Origin: Saccharopolyspora hordei
Lineage (GTDB): Bacteria; Actinomycetota; Actinomycetes; Mycobacteriales; Pseudonocardiaceae
Assembly: GCF_013410345.1 (NCBI RefSeq)
Contig: NZ_JACCFJ010000001.1
Location: 3,881,001 to 3,945,000 of the forward strand
Length of the DNA: 64,000 nt
Direction of reading: 5' to 3'
The notes beneath the pieces are model-generated. The model ran no database searches and was not told the DNA's origin. It saw only the letters and a program-made list of their open reading frames with translations. Shown here one piece after another: positions 26,411-35,469 of the stretch (position 1 is the first letter of the stretch; every line of letters begins with the position of its first letter). The translations under genes were made by a program, and so were the position numbers.

Positions 26411-27190
26411 CTACTCGCCGAAGGCCGGTCGGCGCTTCTCCAGGAAGGCGCGCATCTGCTCGCGCGCGTCCGCGGACTGCGAGGTCGCGGCCATCACCTC
26501 GGTGGCGATCGCGTAGGCGTCGGCCTCGGGCCGGTCCAGCTGGGCGTAGAGGGTCTGCTTGCCCACCGCCTTCGCCAGCCTGCTCCCCCGCGTGGCGCGC
26601 GCCAGCAGGTCGTCCACCGCGGCGTCCAGCTCGTCGTCGGGCACCACGCGGTTGACCAGGCCCCAGCGCTCGGCCGTGACCGCGTCGATCGGGTCTCCGG
26701 TGAGCGCCATCTCCATGAGCCGCTTGCGCCCGATCGACCGCGCCACCGGCACCGCCGGGGTGTGGCAGAACCAGCCGCCCTTGCCGCCGGGCAGCGCGAA
26801 CGCGGCGGACTCGGCCGCCACCGCCAGGTCGCAGGAGGCGACCAGCTGGCACCCGGCGGCCATCGCCAGCGCGTGCACGCGGGCGACCACCACCTGCGGG
26901 ACGGCGTGGATGGTGCGCATCAGCGACTCGCACAGCCGCAGCATCTCGCGCATCCCGGTCAGGTCCCGGTCGGCCATGTCGCCGAAGTCGTGGCCGGAGC
27001 TGAACACCGGCCCGGCCCCGGCCAGCACGATCCCGGTCGCCTTCGTCTCGCCGGCCTCCTCGAACGCGCGCTTGAGCTCCGCCAGGTGCGCCACCGACAG
27101 CGAGTTGCGCCGGTCCGGGCGGTTCATGGTGATGCGGACGGTCGCACCGTCCTGCTCGGTCAGCAGGTGCTCGTACTGCGGACTGCTCAT
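26411..27190 (-). CDS. Enoyl-CoA hydratase/isomerase family protein
   Basis: A 259-residue crotonase-fold protein. The oxyanion-hole segments are visible as SSGHDFGDM near residues 63-71 and LAMAAGCQLVASCDLAVA near 106-123, where the glycine before CQLV is conserved. The wording (SSGHDF, KGGWFCHTPAVPVAR) is close to the ECHDC3-type group, whose members often lack the classical catalytic glutamates; Glu positions here should not be assumed active. It lies 89 bases downstream of the DUF1177 gene in the same direction. Confidence 0.85.
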   Translation of the reverse strand: MSSPQYEHLLTEQDGATVRITMNRPDRRNSLSVAHLAELKRAFEEAGETKATGIVLAGAGPVFSSGHDFGDMADRDLTGMREMLRLCESLMRTIHAVPQVVVARVHALAMAAGCQLVASCDLAVAAESAAFALPGGKGGWFCHTPAVPVARSIGRKRLMEMALTGDPIDAVTAERWGLVNRVVPDDELDAAVDDLLARATRGSRLAKAVGKQTLYAQLDRPEADAYAIATEVMAATSQSADAREQMRAFLEKRRPAFGE

Positions 27191-27279
27191 CCTGCCCTCC
27201 CCGGGAGTTCGACCACGTGCACCGAGCCTCGCACGAGCGGAGCCGCCGGGTCACCGTCCGCGGCCCCGGGACACCGCGC

Positions 27280-28230
27280 TCACCACTCGGCGGGCAGGGC
27301 GCCCATCGTCTGCAGGTGGGCCATCGATCCGTAGCGCGCGACGAGGTGCTCGAACTCCGCCTGGTCGTGGAAGGTCAGCCGCCCGGCGCCGAACTCCTTG
27401 GCCACCTCGACGGCGTAGCGGGCGGCCGCGGCGATGTCGGGCTCGTGGCTGACCCCCGTGGCGCAGCCGGGCACCACGGTCGCCGCGACGATCGCCAGGC
27501 CGACCACGGGCGCGTCCGTGGCGGTCGCGGGCTGCATGATCGAGTTGAGGTGGTGCACGCCGTTGCCGTAGGGCGTGATGTCCTGCATAGTCACCGGGTA
27601 GGTCACCAGGGGTTCGCCGGTGACCTCCTCCAGCAGGGTGCCGAGCCGGTCGGACACGCGCAGCACCCAGCCCTGCTTGACCGTCGGCGACAGCGCCAGG
27701 CCCCGGTGGCTGATGAGCCGGTTGCCCTTGGTGGTGTCGATGGACAGCACGGCGTCCATGTCGGCGGTGATCTCGTGGGCGTTCATGGTGGCGATGTCCA
27801 CCGGCGAGCCCATGAACGGCACCGGCTCGTGCGGCAGGGTGGGGGCGTGCGGGCACACGTGGGTGCTGAGCACGACGTCCCCCGGCAGCCGGTCGCCGCG
27901 GGCCCGCATGGTCAGCAGCTTGGCCGCGGCCGAGATCGCCGCCGCCGCACCGTCGCCGTCGGAGACGAAGCCGGTCGCCTCCGGGCGGGCGCCGATGCCG
28001 CCCAGCCGGCCCACCACGCCGAGCGTCGGGGCGTCACCGCCCGCGGTCCGGCCACGGGTGCCGGGCACCCGGACCTGGACGAAGTCGGTGGTGCCGCGGT
28101 CGCCGTGGACGGTCGTGCTGGTGGCCAGGCCGCGCTCGCCCGCGGCGGCGTCCAGGTGGGCGACCACGTCGGAGCCGGTGACCCGCGGCGAGTCGAGGAG
28201 GTCCACCACCTCCAGGACGAACTTGAGCAT
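27280..28230 (-). CDS. DUF1177 family protein
   Basis: A 316-residue protein beginning MLKFVLEVVDLLDSPRVTG, the family start. It has several histidines and acidic residues in loops, as in DVVLSTHVCPHAPTLPHEPV, which could bind metal, but I know of no established activity for DUF1177. The start was set at ATG 28230, with a GAGGAACGG site; upstream frame is low-complexity. It may be the first gene of a leftward pair with the enoyl-CoA hydratase-like gene. Confidence 0.78.
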   Translation of the reverse strand: MLKFVLEVVDLLDSPRVTGSDVVAHLDAAAGERGLATSTTVHGDRGTTDFVQVRVPGTRGRTAGGDAPTLGVVGRLGGIGARPEATGFVSDGDGAAAAISAAAKLLTMRARGDRLPGDVVLSTHVCPHAPTLPHEPVPFMGSPVDIATMNAHEITADMDAVLSIDTTKGNRLISHRGLALSPTVKQGWVLRVSDRLGTLLEEVTGEPLVTYPVTMQDITPYGNGVHHLNSIMQPATATDAPVVGLAIVAATVVPGCATGVSHEPDIAAAARYAVEVAKEFGAGRLTFHDQAEFEHLVARYGSMAHLQTMGALPAEW

Positions 28231-28493
28231 CCGCCGTTCCTCCTCGGGAGCACCGCACGGGAGGGGCTGCCCGGGCGGTGCGCCCGTGTTCGCTGGCCGC
28301 CGCCGGGGAGGGGCGGTCCACTCGTCGACCACGGTGCTCGACCGGATCCCGCCGGGCAAGGGCCATGCGGATGATCACACCGCCACCTCGGGCGCGACGC
28401 GCCGTGGCCGACGCTGGTGGGGTCCCGCAGGCGCCGCCGGGTAGGGTTTCCGCGTCACGGCGCGGGAGTGTCCGACGACGGGAGGGTGGTCTG

Positions 28494-28679
28494 ATGAACC
28501 GCAGGCCGGTGATCGTGGTCGTGGTGCTGGTGGTCATCGTGTGCGGTTTCCTGCTCGTCCGCGATCCGGTGGGCGCCGCCACCGCCGTGCAGACGGCGTG
28601 GGACCTGCTCGTCACCGCGATCGGCACGGTGATCGAATCGCTGACGACGTTCTTCCAGCACCTGTTCCACCGCAGCTGA
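28494..28679 (+). CDS. Small membrane protein, unknown function
   Basis: A 61-residue ORF with GGAGGG at 28481-28486, seven bases before ATG 28494. Residues 5-21 are a membrane helix (PVIVVVVLVVIVCGFLL), and the rest is an amphipathic stretch (TAWDLLVTAIGTVIESLTTFFQHL) ending in HRS. The architecture resembles small actinobacterial membrane peptides but I do not recognise the family. Confidence 0.5.
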   Translation: MNRRPVIVVVVLVVIVCGFLLVRDPVGAATAVQTAWDLLVTAIGTVIESLTTFFQHLFHRS

Positions 28680-28969
28680 GCGCTTCGAGGAATTCCTCCA
28701 CCGGCGGCCGTGCGCGACAATCACCAACAACGCGCGCGGCGCCGTTCCCACCGTTCTCCCCATTCCGGAGATCGGCAGGGACAGTTACCCGCTTTCGGCC
28801 GCGAGAAACGCGGAGAACACAAGACCAGGGACCAAGTACCTGGATTCGTGCACAACGCGTCAGCCCAGTGCCGCCGGGCGAAAAAAACCAGACGACGCAG
28901 TGCCCGAGTCAGCTTGTCCTGCACCACACAACGCTTTAGTGTGGGTGACGGTCACGTCGAGGAAAGCGA

Positions 28970-29071
28970 ATGAACCGGCGCCGACTGCGACGCCGGGAAC
29001 TGGGGAAGTCCGGTTCGCCCCGCGAAGTGACCCGACGCGAGGGGCAATTCCGGAACGGGCCGCGAACCTGA
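28970..29071 (+). CDS. Possible very small basic protein (33 aa)
   Basis: ATG 28970 follows a good ribosome site, GAGGAAAG, by three bases, and the frame stays open for 33 codons rich in Arg (MNRRRLRRRELGKSG at the start). An 11-base palindrome lies just upstream. The protein is too short and too basic to classify and could be chance. Confidence 0.25.
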   Translation: MNRRRLRRRELGKSGSPREVTRREGQFRNGPRT

Positions 29072-29162
29072 AAGCTCCCATCGGGCGGCAGTTCGATCCA
29101 CGGGCCCAGATCGAAATCGTCCGGAACGGATCGCGGTTCTTGTCGTGTTCGAACCTCGCGTT

Positions 29163-29178
29163 GCGTGCAAGTGCACGC
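29163..29178. promoter_or_regulatory. 16-base palindrome upstream of the Trp/Gly-rich peptide gene
   Basis: GCGTGCA (29163-29169), AG, TGCACGC (29172-29178): perfect 7-base arms, ending 56 bases before ATG 29235. It has the form of a dimer binding site. Confidence 0.4.
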
Positions 29179-29234
29179 CGGGCAGCGCGACGGCCCGGTG
29201 TGCGACGTGCATCGACCGGGAGAGAGTGATCGGA

Positions 29235-29390
29235 ATGCAGATCAAGGACACCTTCAAGAGCGGCTTCAACCGCAACCGCTGGGGCTGCGGCTGGGGCTGG
29301 GGCTCTGGCTGGGGCTGGGGCGGCCACTGGGGCTGGGGCCGCTGGGGCCACGGCTGGGGCTGGGGTCGCTGGGGCGGCTGGGGCTGCTGA
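29235..29390 (+). CDS. Trp/Gly-rich 51-residue peptide, unknown function
   Basis: A 51-residue ORF with GGGAGAG about ten bases before ATG 29235. Residues 1-15 (MQIKDTFKSGFNRNR) look like an ordinary, slightly basic leader. Residues 16-51 contain 12 Trp and about 17 Gly, mostly as WG dipeptides separated by single His, Arg or Ser, with Cys18 and a C-terminal Cys51. The DNA is a run of TGGGGC hexamers with almost no synonymous change, so the repeat is young or constrained. A strong terminator hairpin follows 30 bases later and an ABC exporter gene starts 76 bases after the stop. The split into leader and core recalls precursor peptides, but no modifying enzyme is adjacent. I do not recognise a family. 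Confidence 0.55.
   Translation: MQIKDTFKSGFNRNRWGCGWGWGSGWGWGGHWGWGRWGHGWGWGRWGGWGC
29271..29387 (+). repeat. TGGGGC hexamer repeat tract
   Basis: Degenerate tandem hexamers and nonamers based on TGGGGC, interrupted by CAC, CGC and TCT codons, make up most of the peptide gene. In the coding frame it gives WG repeats; other frames give LGLG and PQP repeats. Confidence 0.7.
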
Positions 29391-29420
29391 GCGGCCTTGA
29401 CGTTCCATCCCATCCGATTC

Positions 29421-29454
29421 GCGTAGCTCCCGCTCCCCGGAGCGGGAGCTACGC
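29421..29454 (+). terminator. Strong hairpin between peptide and exporter genes
   Basis: Perfect 16-base arms, GCGTAGCTCCCGCTCC at 29421-29436 and its complement at 29439-29454. Its stem makes it the strongest hairpin of the neighbourhood. It should end most peptide transcripts and could act as an attenuator with partial read-through into the exporter gene 12 bases further. Confidence 0.8.
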
Positions 29455-29466
29455 CTCTGTGCGGGG

Positions 29467-31362
29467 GTGAGGCGGGTGCCGGGGTTGGTCAACTGGCTGT
29501 TCCGGCCTGCGGAGCGGGACACCGAGGGCCTGGTCGAGCACGCACCGGTGATGCGGGTGCGGGCGGTCATCAAGCGGTTCTGGCCGGACGCCCGGCCGTT
29601 CCGCGGCTGGCTGCTGCTCAGCCTGGTGCTGGTGCTGGTGTCGCCGGTGCTGGACACCGCGGCGATCTGGCTGTTCAAGGTGCTCATCGACGAGGTGCTC
29701 ACCCCGCGCAACTTCGCGGTGTTCCCGATGGTGGCGGCCGCCTACGCGCTGCTGACGCTGGCGTCCGGGGTGATCGACTTCTGCGGGCAGTACCTCGCGG
29801 TGTGGATCGGGGAGAACTTCCTGCACCAGATGCGCGTGCGGGTCTTCCGCCACCTGCACACCCTCTCGGTCGGCTTCTTCGACCGCAGGCGGATCGGCGA
29901 CACGCTGTCCCGGCTCACCGGTGACGTGGGCGCCATCGAGGCCCTGGTGCTCTCCGGCGTCACCCAGACCTTCTCCTCGCTGGTCAAGATCCTGATGTTC
30001 GCCGGCGTGCTGTTCTACCTGGACTGGCAGCTGGCCCTGGTGTCGCTGGTCGCCGTGCCGCTGTTCTGGACGGTCGCCCGGTTCTTCGCCCGCCGGCTCA
30101 AGGCGGCCTCCCGCGAGGAGCGCGGGCGCAGCGGCTCGATCAGCACCGTCGCCGAGGAGAGCCTCGGCAACGCGCCGCTGATCCAGGCCTACGGCCGGGA
30201 GGCGGCCGAGGTCGAGCGCTTCGCCCGGCAGAGCCGCGGCAACATCGTCGCCGAGCTGGCCTCGGCCCGCATCGGGGCGCTGTTCGGCCCGCTCACCGAC
30301 CTGCTGCAGGTCTTCGGCGTGCTGGCGATCGTCGGGGTCGGGATCCTGGAGCTGTCCGCCGGGCGGATCAGCCTCGGCGGGCTGCTGGCGTTCCTGGTCT
30401 ACCTCTCCCAGCTCTACACCCCGGTGCAGAGCCTGGGGCAGCTGTCCAACACGGTGTTCTCCGCGGCGGCCAGCGCCGAACGCATCATCGAACTGCTCGA
30501 CCAGAAGCCGATGGTGCAGAGCCCGCCGAACCCGGTGCCGCTGCGGCGGGTCACCGGCCGGATCGACGTCGACCGCGTCGACTTCCGCTACCCCGGCACC
30601 AGCCACGACGTCCTGCACAGCGTGAGCTTCTGCGCCCCGCCCGGCCAGACCACGGCGATCGTCGGCGCCAGCGGTGCGGGCAAGTCGACGCTGACCAAGC
30701 TGCTGCTGCGCTTCTACGACCCGACGCGGGGCCGCATCCTGCTGGACGGCGTCGACCTGCGGCAGCTGGACATCACCGAGCTGCGCGCCAACGTCGCGAT
30801 CGTGCTCCAGGAGACGCTGCTGCTGGACGGCACCATCGCGGACAACATCCGGGCCGGTCGCCCGGACGCCGACGACCGGCAGCTCGTCGAGGCCGCCGAG
30901 GCCGCCGACGCCCACGAGTTCATCCAGGCCCTGCCCGAGGGCTACGACACCCGGGTCGGGCAGCGCGGCCGGTTGCTCTCCGGCGGCCAGCGGCAGCGCA
31001 TCGCCATCGCCCGCGCGATGATCCGCGACGCGCCGATCCTGCTGCTCGACGAACCGACCACGAGCCTGGACGCCGACGCCACGCGCCGCATCCTCGCGCC
31101 GCTGCGCCGGTTGATGGCCGGGCGCACCACCATCGTGATCTCGCACAACCTGCTCACGGTCCGCGACGCCCAGCAGATCGTCTACCTGGAGCAGGGCCGG
31201 ATCACCGAGGTGGGCACGCACGAGGACCTGCTCGCCAACGGCAACGGCTACGCCCACCTCTACCGGCTGCACCACCCGGAGCGCGGCCCGGTGGTGCCCG
31301 AACAGCAGCAGGCCGGGTCGGTTCCCCCGACCCGGCCCATCGACGGGCAGCTGCCGAACTGA
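29467..31362 (+). CDS. ABC transporter, fused permease/ATPase (exporter type)
   Basis: A 631-residue half-exporter of the MsbA/MDR type. Six membrane helices occupy about residues 45-330, and the ATPase follows: Walker A GASGAGKST near 400, signature LSGGQRQRI near 504, Walker B ILLLDEPTT near 524, then the H-loop VISHN. There is no N-terminal peptidase (C39) domain, so it cannot cleave a leader itself. Likely works as a homodimer exporting a lipid, drug or peptide. The gene order makes the Trp/Gly-rich peptide a possible cargo, which is inference. Its stop TGA directly abuts the converging stop of the next gene (TGATCA). Confidence 0.92.
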   Translation: MRRVPGLVNWLFRPAERDTEGLVEHAPVMRVRAVIKRFWPDARPFRGWLLLSLVLVLVSPVLDTAAIWLFKVLIDEVLTPRNFAVFPMVAAAYALLTLASGVIDFCGQYLAVWIGENFLHQMRVRVFRHLHTLSVGFFDRRRIGDTLSRLTGDVGAIEALVLSGVTQTFSSLVKILMFAGVLFYLDWQLALVSLVAVPLFWTVARFFARRLKAASREERGRSGSISTVAEESLGNAPLIQAYGREAAEVERFARQSRGNIVAELASARIGALFGPLTDLLQVFGVLAIVGVGILELSAGRISLGGLLAFLVYLSQLYTPVQSLGQLSNTVFSAAASAERIIELLDQKPMVQSPPNPVPLRRVTGRIDVDRVDFRYPGTSHDVLHSVSFCAPPGQTTAIVGASGAGKSTLTKLLLRFYDPTRGRILLDGVDLRQLDITELRANVAIVLQETLLLDGTIADNIRAGRPDADDRQLVEAAEAADAHEFIQALPEGYDTRVGQRGRLLSGGQRQRIAIARAMIRDAPILLLDEPTTSLDADATRRILAPLRRLMAGRTTIVISHNLLTVRDAQQIVYLEQGRITEVGTHEDLLANGNGYAHLYRLHHPERGPVVPEQQQAGSVPPTRPIDGQLPN

Positions 31363-32562
31363 TCAGCGGGAGCGCCAGGGCTCGCCGCGGCGGCGGGCCC
31401 GGTACCACCGCTGCCCGGTCCCGGCCCACCGCAGCGCTCTGCGCACCAGCAGGTTCTGCTGGGCCAGGAACATCTGGTACTGCCAGGGCCGCTGGACGCC
31501 GTGGCGGCCAGCCATCGCGTAGCAGAACTCCACGGCACCGCGGTCGGTGTAGCGGTCGGCCCGCTCGAACCAGGCCATGCTGCTGCGCGCGGCGATCTGC
31601 GCCTCCCGCAGCGCCGCGTGACCCGCTTCGTCGAACTCCTTGACCGCGAGCGCCGTCTCCGGGTGGTCGTAGAGCTCCTGCGCGAGCACGATGGCGTCCA
31701 TCATGGCCAGGCGGGTGCCGGACCCCAGCGTGAAGTGCGTGGTGTGCGCGGCGTCCCCGAGCAGCACGGCGTTGTCGTGGCGCCAGGTCTGGTTGAACAC
31801 CTGGGTGAACCGCTGCCAGGTCGCCGGTTTCCCGCGCGACCTGCTGATCAGCGGACGGCCGCGCAGCGGCCTGGCGAAGACCTCCTCCAGCAGCCGCAGG
31901 GTCTCGGCGTGGCCGAGGCGGTCCAGGCCCAGTTCCCGCCACGTCGGTTCGGTGCACTCCACGATGAACGTGCTGACGCCCTCCGCGGAGGGGTAGGCGT
32001 GGAACCAGACCCAGCCGGCCGGCGTGGGCTCGAAGTCGAAGGTGAACTCCTTGAACACCCGCTCCGTGCCCAGCCAGATGTAGGGGTTCTTGCCGTGGTC
32101 CACGCGAGTGCCGAACTGGTCCTGGTAGCGCTGCCGGGTGCGGCTGTTGGCCCCGTCGGCGACCACCACCAGGTCGGCGTCGGCGAACTCGGCGAGGTCC
32201 TCGACCACGGTCTCGTACTGGATCCGCACGCCCAGCTCGGTGGCCCGGTCGGCCAGGACCTGCAGCAGCGGCGCACGGTTGACGCTGTAGCCGTAGCCAC
32301 CGAGGTAGGCCTTGTCGGTGCCGCGCAGCGAGACGACCTGCTCCTGCCAGAGCGTGGACTCGGCGCGGATGCGGCGTGCGCTCTCCCGGTCGTTGCGGTA
32401 GAGCGTGTCCAGCAGGTCCTCCCAGTAGACGACGCCCCAGCCGTAGGTGGCTCCGGGAGGGTCCCGCTCGATCACGGTGATGTCGTGGCCGGCGTCGCGC
32501 AGCTTCGCCGAGATGGCGAAGTACAACCCCCCAGGCCCGGCCCCGATGCACACGATCTTCAC
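31363..32562 (-). CDS. FAD monooxygenase, salicylyl-CoA 5-hydroxylase-like
   Basis: A 399-residue group A flavin hydroxylase. The start [19 protein letters not shown], then [15 protein letters not shown], and late [21 protein letters not shown] match the monooxygenase half of bifunctional salicylyl-CoA 5-hydroxylases and anthraniloyl-CoA or VioD-type enzymes. The reductase or oxidoreductase half of the bifunctional proteins is absent. GTG 32562 was chosen because GGAGG lies upstream and the FAD strand starts at once. Isolated gene, substrate unknown. Confidence 0.85.
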   Translation of the reverse strand: MKIVCIGAGPGGLYFAISAKLRDAGHDITVIERDPPGATYGWGVVYWEDLLDTLYRNDRESARRIRAESTLWQEQVVSLRGTDKAYLGGYGYSVNRAPLLQVLADRATELGVRIQYETVVEDLAEFADADLVVVADGANSRTRQRYQDQFGTRVDHGKNPYIWLGTERVFKEFTFDFEPTPAGWVWFHAYPSAEGVSTFIVECTEPTWRELGLDRLGHAETLRLLEEVFARPLRGRPLISRSRGKPATWQRFTQVFNQTWRHDNAVLLGDAAHTTHFTLGSGTRLAMMDAIVLAQELYDHPETALAVKEFDEAGHAALREAQIAARSSMAWFERADRYTDRGAVEFCYAMAGRHGVQRPWQYQMFLAQQNLLVRRALRWAGTGQRWYRARRRGEPWRSR

Positions 32563-32829
32563 AGCAGCACCTCCTGGACGACAGGCGGGCAGCTGCGCAG
32601 GCGGTCCAGGCGGACCGCCAATGTCCGCGTCAGAGTCGATACGAACCCCGTTGTACCCGGCACCCCGCAAGGTCGCACCCGGTGCCGCTGCCGAGCCCGC
32701 GCGAGCGCTGCTGTCACCCGGCCGAGGCAGTACTCTCGGACTCGCGCATCGTCGTTCCGCCCAGCCACGCGCGGGGGTTCGGCAGGGAGCGTTCCCCGTG
32801 TCGTCGGGGCGCGGCAGCCGGGAGTCGAC

Positions 32830-34491
32830 ATGAGCAGGCTGACTCAGCCCACGAAGTCCGAGAGCAAGGTCGCCGCCTCGCTGCGCCGCCAGGCCGAGGA
32901 GGTGGACCTGCGGTTCCGGCTGGCCTCCGGGATGCGGCGGCAGATCAGCAAGGTCTTCCCGTCGAACTGGTCGTTCCTGCTCGGCGAGATCGCGCTGTAC
33001 AGCTTCATCCTGCTGCTGGTGACCGGGACCTACCTCGCCTGGTTCTTCGACCCGTCGATGACCGAGGTGGTCTACGACGGCAAGTTCACCAACATGCAGG
33101 GGATCTCCATGTCCCGGGCGTTCGAGAGCACCCTGGACATCTCGTTCGACGTCCGTGGCGGGCTGTTCACCCGGCAGTTGCACCACTGGGCCGCGCTGAT
33201 CTTCATGGCCGCCATCGTGGTGCACATGCTGCGGATCTTCTTCACCGGCGCGTTCCGGCGTCCGCGCGAGGTGAACTGGTCGATCGGGATCCTGCTGTTC
33301 ATCACCGGCATGTTCGAGGGCTTCGTCGGGTACTCGCTGCCCGACGACCTGCTGTCCGGCACGGGCGTGCGGATCGCCTCCGGGATCCTGCTGTCGATCC
33401 CGGTGATCGGCACCTGGTTGCAGTGGCTGCTGTTCGGCGCGGAGTTCCCGGGCGACGAGATCATCCCGCGCTTCTACATGATCCACATCTTCCTGTTGCC
33501 CGGCATCATCCTGGGGCTCATCGCGGTGCACCTGGCCATCGTCTGGTACCAGAAGCACACCCAGTACCCCGGTCGCGGCCGCACCGAGTCCAACGTGGAG
33601 GGTGTGCGGATCATGCCGTCGTTCGCGGTGAAGAGCAGCGGGTTGTTCTTCGTCGTCACCGGCGTGCTGGGCATCATGGCCGGCATCTTCCAGATCAACC
33701 CGGTGTGGAACCTGGGGCCGTACAACGCCGGCCAGGTCTCGGCGGCGTCGCAACCCGACTGGTACATGATCTGGACCGACGGGATGGGCCGGTTGTGGCC
33801 GCCGTGGGAGCTCTACCTCGGCCCGTACACCGTCCCCGCGGTGTTCTTCCCGCTCGTCGTGGGCCTCGCCCTGGTGTTCACCGTCGCCGCGCTCTACCCG
33901 CTGCTGGAGCGCAAGCTCAGCGGGGACGACGCCCACCACAACCTGCTGCAGCGGCCGCGGGACGCGCCGGTGCGCACCTCGCTGGGCGCGATGGCGCTGG
34001 CGTTCTTCCTGGTGGTGCTGGCCTCCGGGGCCAACGACATCATCGCGTACCAGTTCGACTTGTCGCTGAACATGACCACCTGGGCCGGCCGGCTCGGGGT
34101 GCTGCTCGCCCCGCCCATCGCCTACTACGTGACCTACCGGATCTGCCTGTGGTTGCAGCGGTCGGACCGCGAGGTGCTGGAGCACGGGGTGGAGACCGGC
34201 ATCGTCAAGCGGCTGCCGCACGGCGAGTTCGTCGAGGTGCACCAACCGCTCGGGCCGGTGGACGAGCACGGTCACCCGGAACCGCTGCCCTACCAGGGCA
34301 CGCCGGTGCCCAAGAAGATGAACCAGCTCGGCGCCGCCGGGCACTCGGTGCCGGGCAGCCTGCTGGTCCCGGACCCGAGGGAGGAGACCGAGGCGCTGGA
34401 GCAGGCGCGGCGGGAACAGGTGGAGCAGGAGCGGGAGGAGCGGTCCCGCGAGCCCGAGGTGCGCGCCCGCGCGCAGGAACCCGAGCGGTGA
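32830..34491 (+). CDS. qcrB: Cytochrome b subunit of the cytochrome bc1 complex (QcrB), not in a qcrCAB cluster
   Basis: A 553-residue quinol-oxidising membrane subunit. Haem-ligand histidines lie in [20 protein letters not shown] and [20 protein letters not shown], the Qo-site motif is PDWY (in [12 protein letters not shown]), and there is a long hydrophilic C-terminal tail rich in Glu and Arg, typical of actinobacteria. In actinobacteria qcrB normally follows qcrC and qcrA next to ctaE; none is present here, only a flavin monooxygenase upstream and ribonuclease Z downstream. So this is probably a second, orphan copy. The start is ATG 32830, with GGAG nine bases upstream. The protein acts in the cell membrane. 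Confidence 0.92.
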   Translation: MSRLTQPTKSESKVAASLRRQAEEVDLRFRLASGMRRQISKVFPSNWSFLLGEIALYSFILLLVTGTYLAWFFDPSMTEVVYDGKFTNMQGISMSRAFESTLDISFDVRGGLFTRQLHHWAALIFMAAIVVHMLRIFFTGAFRRPREVNWSIGILLFITGMFEGFVGYSLPDDLLSGTGVRIASGILLSIPVIGTWLQWLLFGAEFPGDEIIPRFYMIHIFLLPGIILGLIAVHLAIVWYQKHTQYPGRGRTESNVEGVRIMPSFAVKSSGLFFVVTGVLGIMAGIFQINPVWNLGPYNAGQVSAASQPDWYMIWTDGMGRLWPPWELYLGPYTVPAVFFPLVVGLALVFTVAALYPLLERKLSGDDAHHNLLQRPRDAPVRTSLGAMALAFFLVVLASGANDIIAYQFDLSLNMTTWAGRLGVLLAPPIAYYVTYRICLWLQRSDREVLEHGVETGIVKRLPHGEFVEVHQPLGPVDEHGHPEPLPYQGTPVPKKMNQLGAAGHSVPGSLLVPDPREETEALEQARREQVEQEREERSREPEVRARAQEPER

Positions 34492-34514
34492 TCGGGGTCG
34501 GATAGGCTCGGGGG

Positions 34515-35429
34515 GTGGCCAACCGGGAACTGGTGGTGCTCGGCACCGCGAGCCAAGTGCCCACCCGCACCCGCAACCACAACGGCTACCTGCTGCGGTG
34601 GGACGGGGTCGGGTTCCTGTTCGACCCCGGCGAGGGGACGCAGCGGCAGATGACCCACGCGGGCGTCAGCGCGCACGACGTCGACCACGTCTGCATCACC
34701 CACTTCCACGGCGACCACTGCCTCGGGCTGCCGGGCGTGCTGCAGCGGCTGTCGCTGGACCGCGTGCCGCGGCCGGTGCCGGTGCACTTCCCCGCCGCGG
34801 GCACCGACTTCTTCCGCCGGCTGCACCACGCCTCGGCCTTCGAGGAGGTCGCGGAGGTGCGGGAGCAGCCGGTCGAGCGCGCTGGCCCGGTGTGCACCGG
34901 GGCGTTCGGCACCCTGGAGGCGGTGCCGCTGGACCACCGGATCGAGACGTTCGGCTACCGGCTCGTGGAACCGGACGGGCGTCGGATGCTGCCCGAGCGG
35001 CTGGCTCGCGTGGGCGTGCGCGGCCCGGACGTCGGCCGCCTCCAGCGGGCCGGTTCGCTGCGGGTCGGCGACCGCACCGTGACCGTGGAGGAGGTCAGCG
35101 TGCACCGGCCCGGGCAGCGCTTCGCCTTCGTGATGGACACGCGGCTGTGCGACGGGGTGTTCGAGCTCGCCGACGGGGCCGACCTGCTGGTGATCGAGTC
35201 GACGTTCCTGGACCGGGACGCGCGGCTCGCCGACGCCTACGGCCACCTCACCGCGGCGCAGGCCGCGCGGGTCGCCGCCGAGTGCGGGGTGCGCTGCCTG
35301 GTGCTCACCCACTTCTCCCAGCGCTACCCCGACCCGCGGCTGTTCCACGACGAGGCGGCGGCGGTGTTCGACGGGCAGCTGGTGGTCGCCGACGACCTGG
35401 TGCGGGTGCCGGTGCCGCCGCGGCGGTGA
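34515..35429 (+). CDS. rnz: Ribonuclease Z (tRNA 3'-end processing MBL nuclease)
   Basis: A 304-residue metallo-beta-lactamase fold nuclease. The zinc motif is [13 protein letters not shown] with His63, His65, Asp67 and His68; the later ligands are Asp in FVMDTR and His in [17 protein letters not shown] and HLTAAQAA match the PxKxRN-lacking tail of short-form RNase Z. It releases the 3' trailer of tRNA precursors. It starts with GTG 23 bases after qcrB and may share its transcript. Confidence 0.88.
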   Translation: MANRELVVLGTASQVPTRTRNHNGYLLRWDGVGFLFDPGEGTQRQMTHAGVSAHDVDHVCITHFHGDHCLGLPGVLQRLSLDRVPRPVPVHFPAAGTDFFRRLHHASAFEEVAEVREQPVERAGPVCTGAFGTLEAVPLDHRIETFGYRLVEPDGRRMLPERLARVGVRGPDVGRLQRAGSLRVGDRTVTVEEVSVHRPGQRFAFVMDTRLCDGVFELADGADLLVIESTFLDRDARLADAYGHLTAAQAARVAAECGVRCLVLTHFSQRYPDPRLFHDEAAAVFDGQLVVADDLVRVPVPPRR

Positions 35430-35469
35430 CTACGCTCCCAGGCGGCCAGCGATCGTCGGAGGAGGTGTG

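Larger units (their letters stand above)
28680..29234. other. Long, less GC-rich intergenic region before the Trp/Gly-rich peptide gene
   Basis: About 555 bases with lower GC than its surroundings. It holds a GGAATTCC palindrome near 28690, GTGACGGTCAC at 28945-28955, one possible 33-codon ORF at 28970 and a 16-base palindrome at 29163-29178. No family-like protein is encoded. The size and the palindromes suggest a regulatory or untranslated region, or an old insertion. Confidence 0.45.

Noticed and set aside
28686-28698. GAGGAATTCCTC palindrome as a terminator for the small membrane protein gene
   Set aside because: Stem of six bases without a loop; too short to act as a hairpin in RNA.
28710-28973. 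87-codon plus-strand ORF in the long intergenic region
   Set aside because: Weak ribosome site, basic low-complexity product without family features.
28952-29413. Minus-strand frame with PQP repeats across the Trp/Gly-rich gene
   Set aside because: No ribosome site, incoherent remainder, and the terminator and exporter fit the plus strand.
31363-34344. A 993-codon minus-strand frame covering qcrB
   Set aside because: Only its last 400 codons (from 32562) are a real flavin monooxygenase; the rest is antisense to qcrB.
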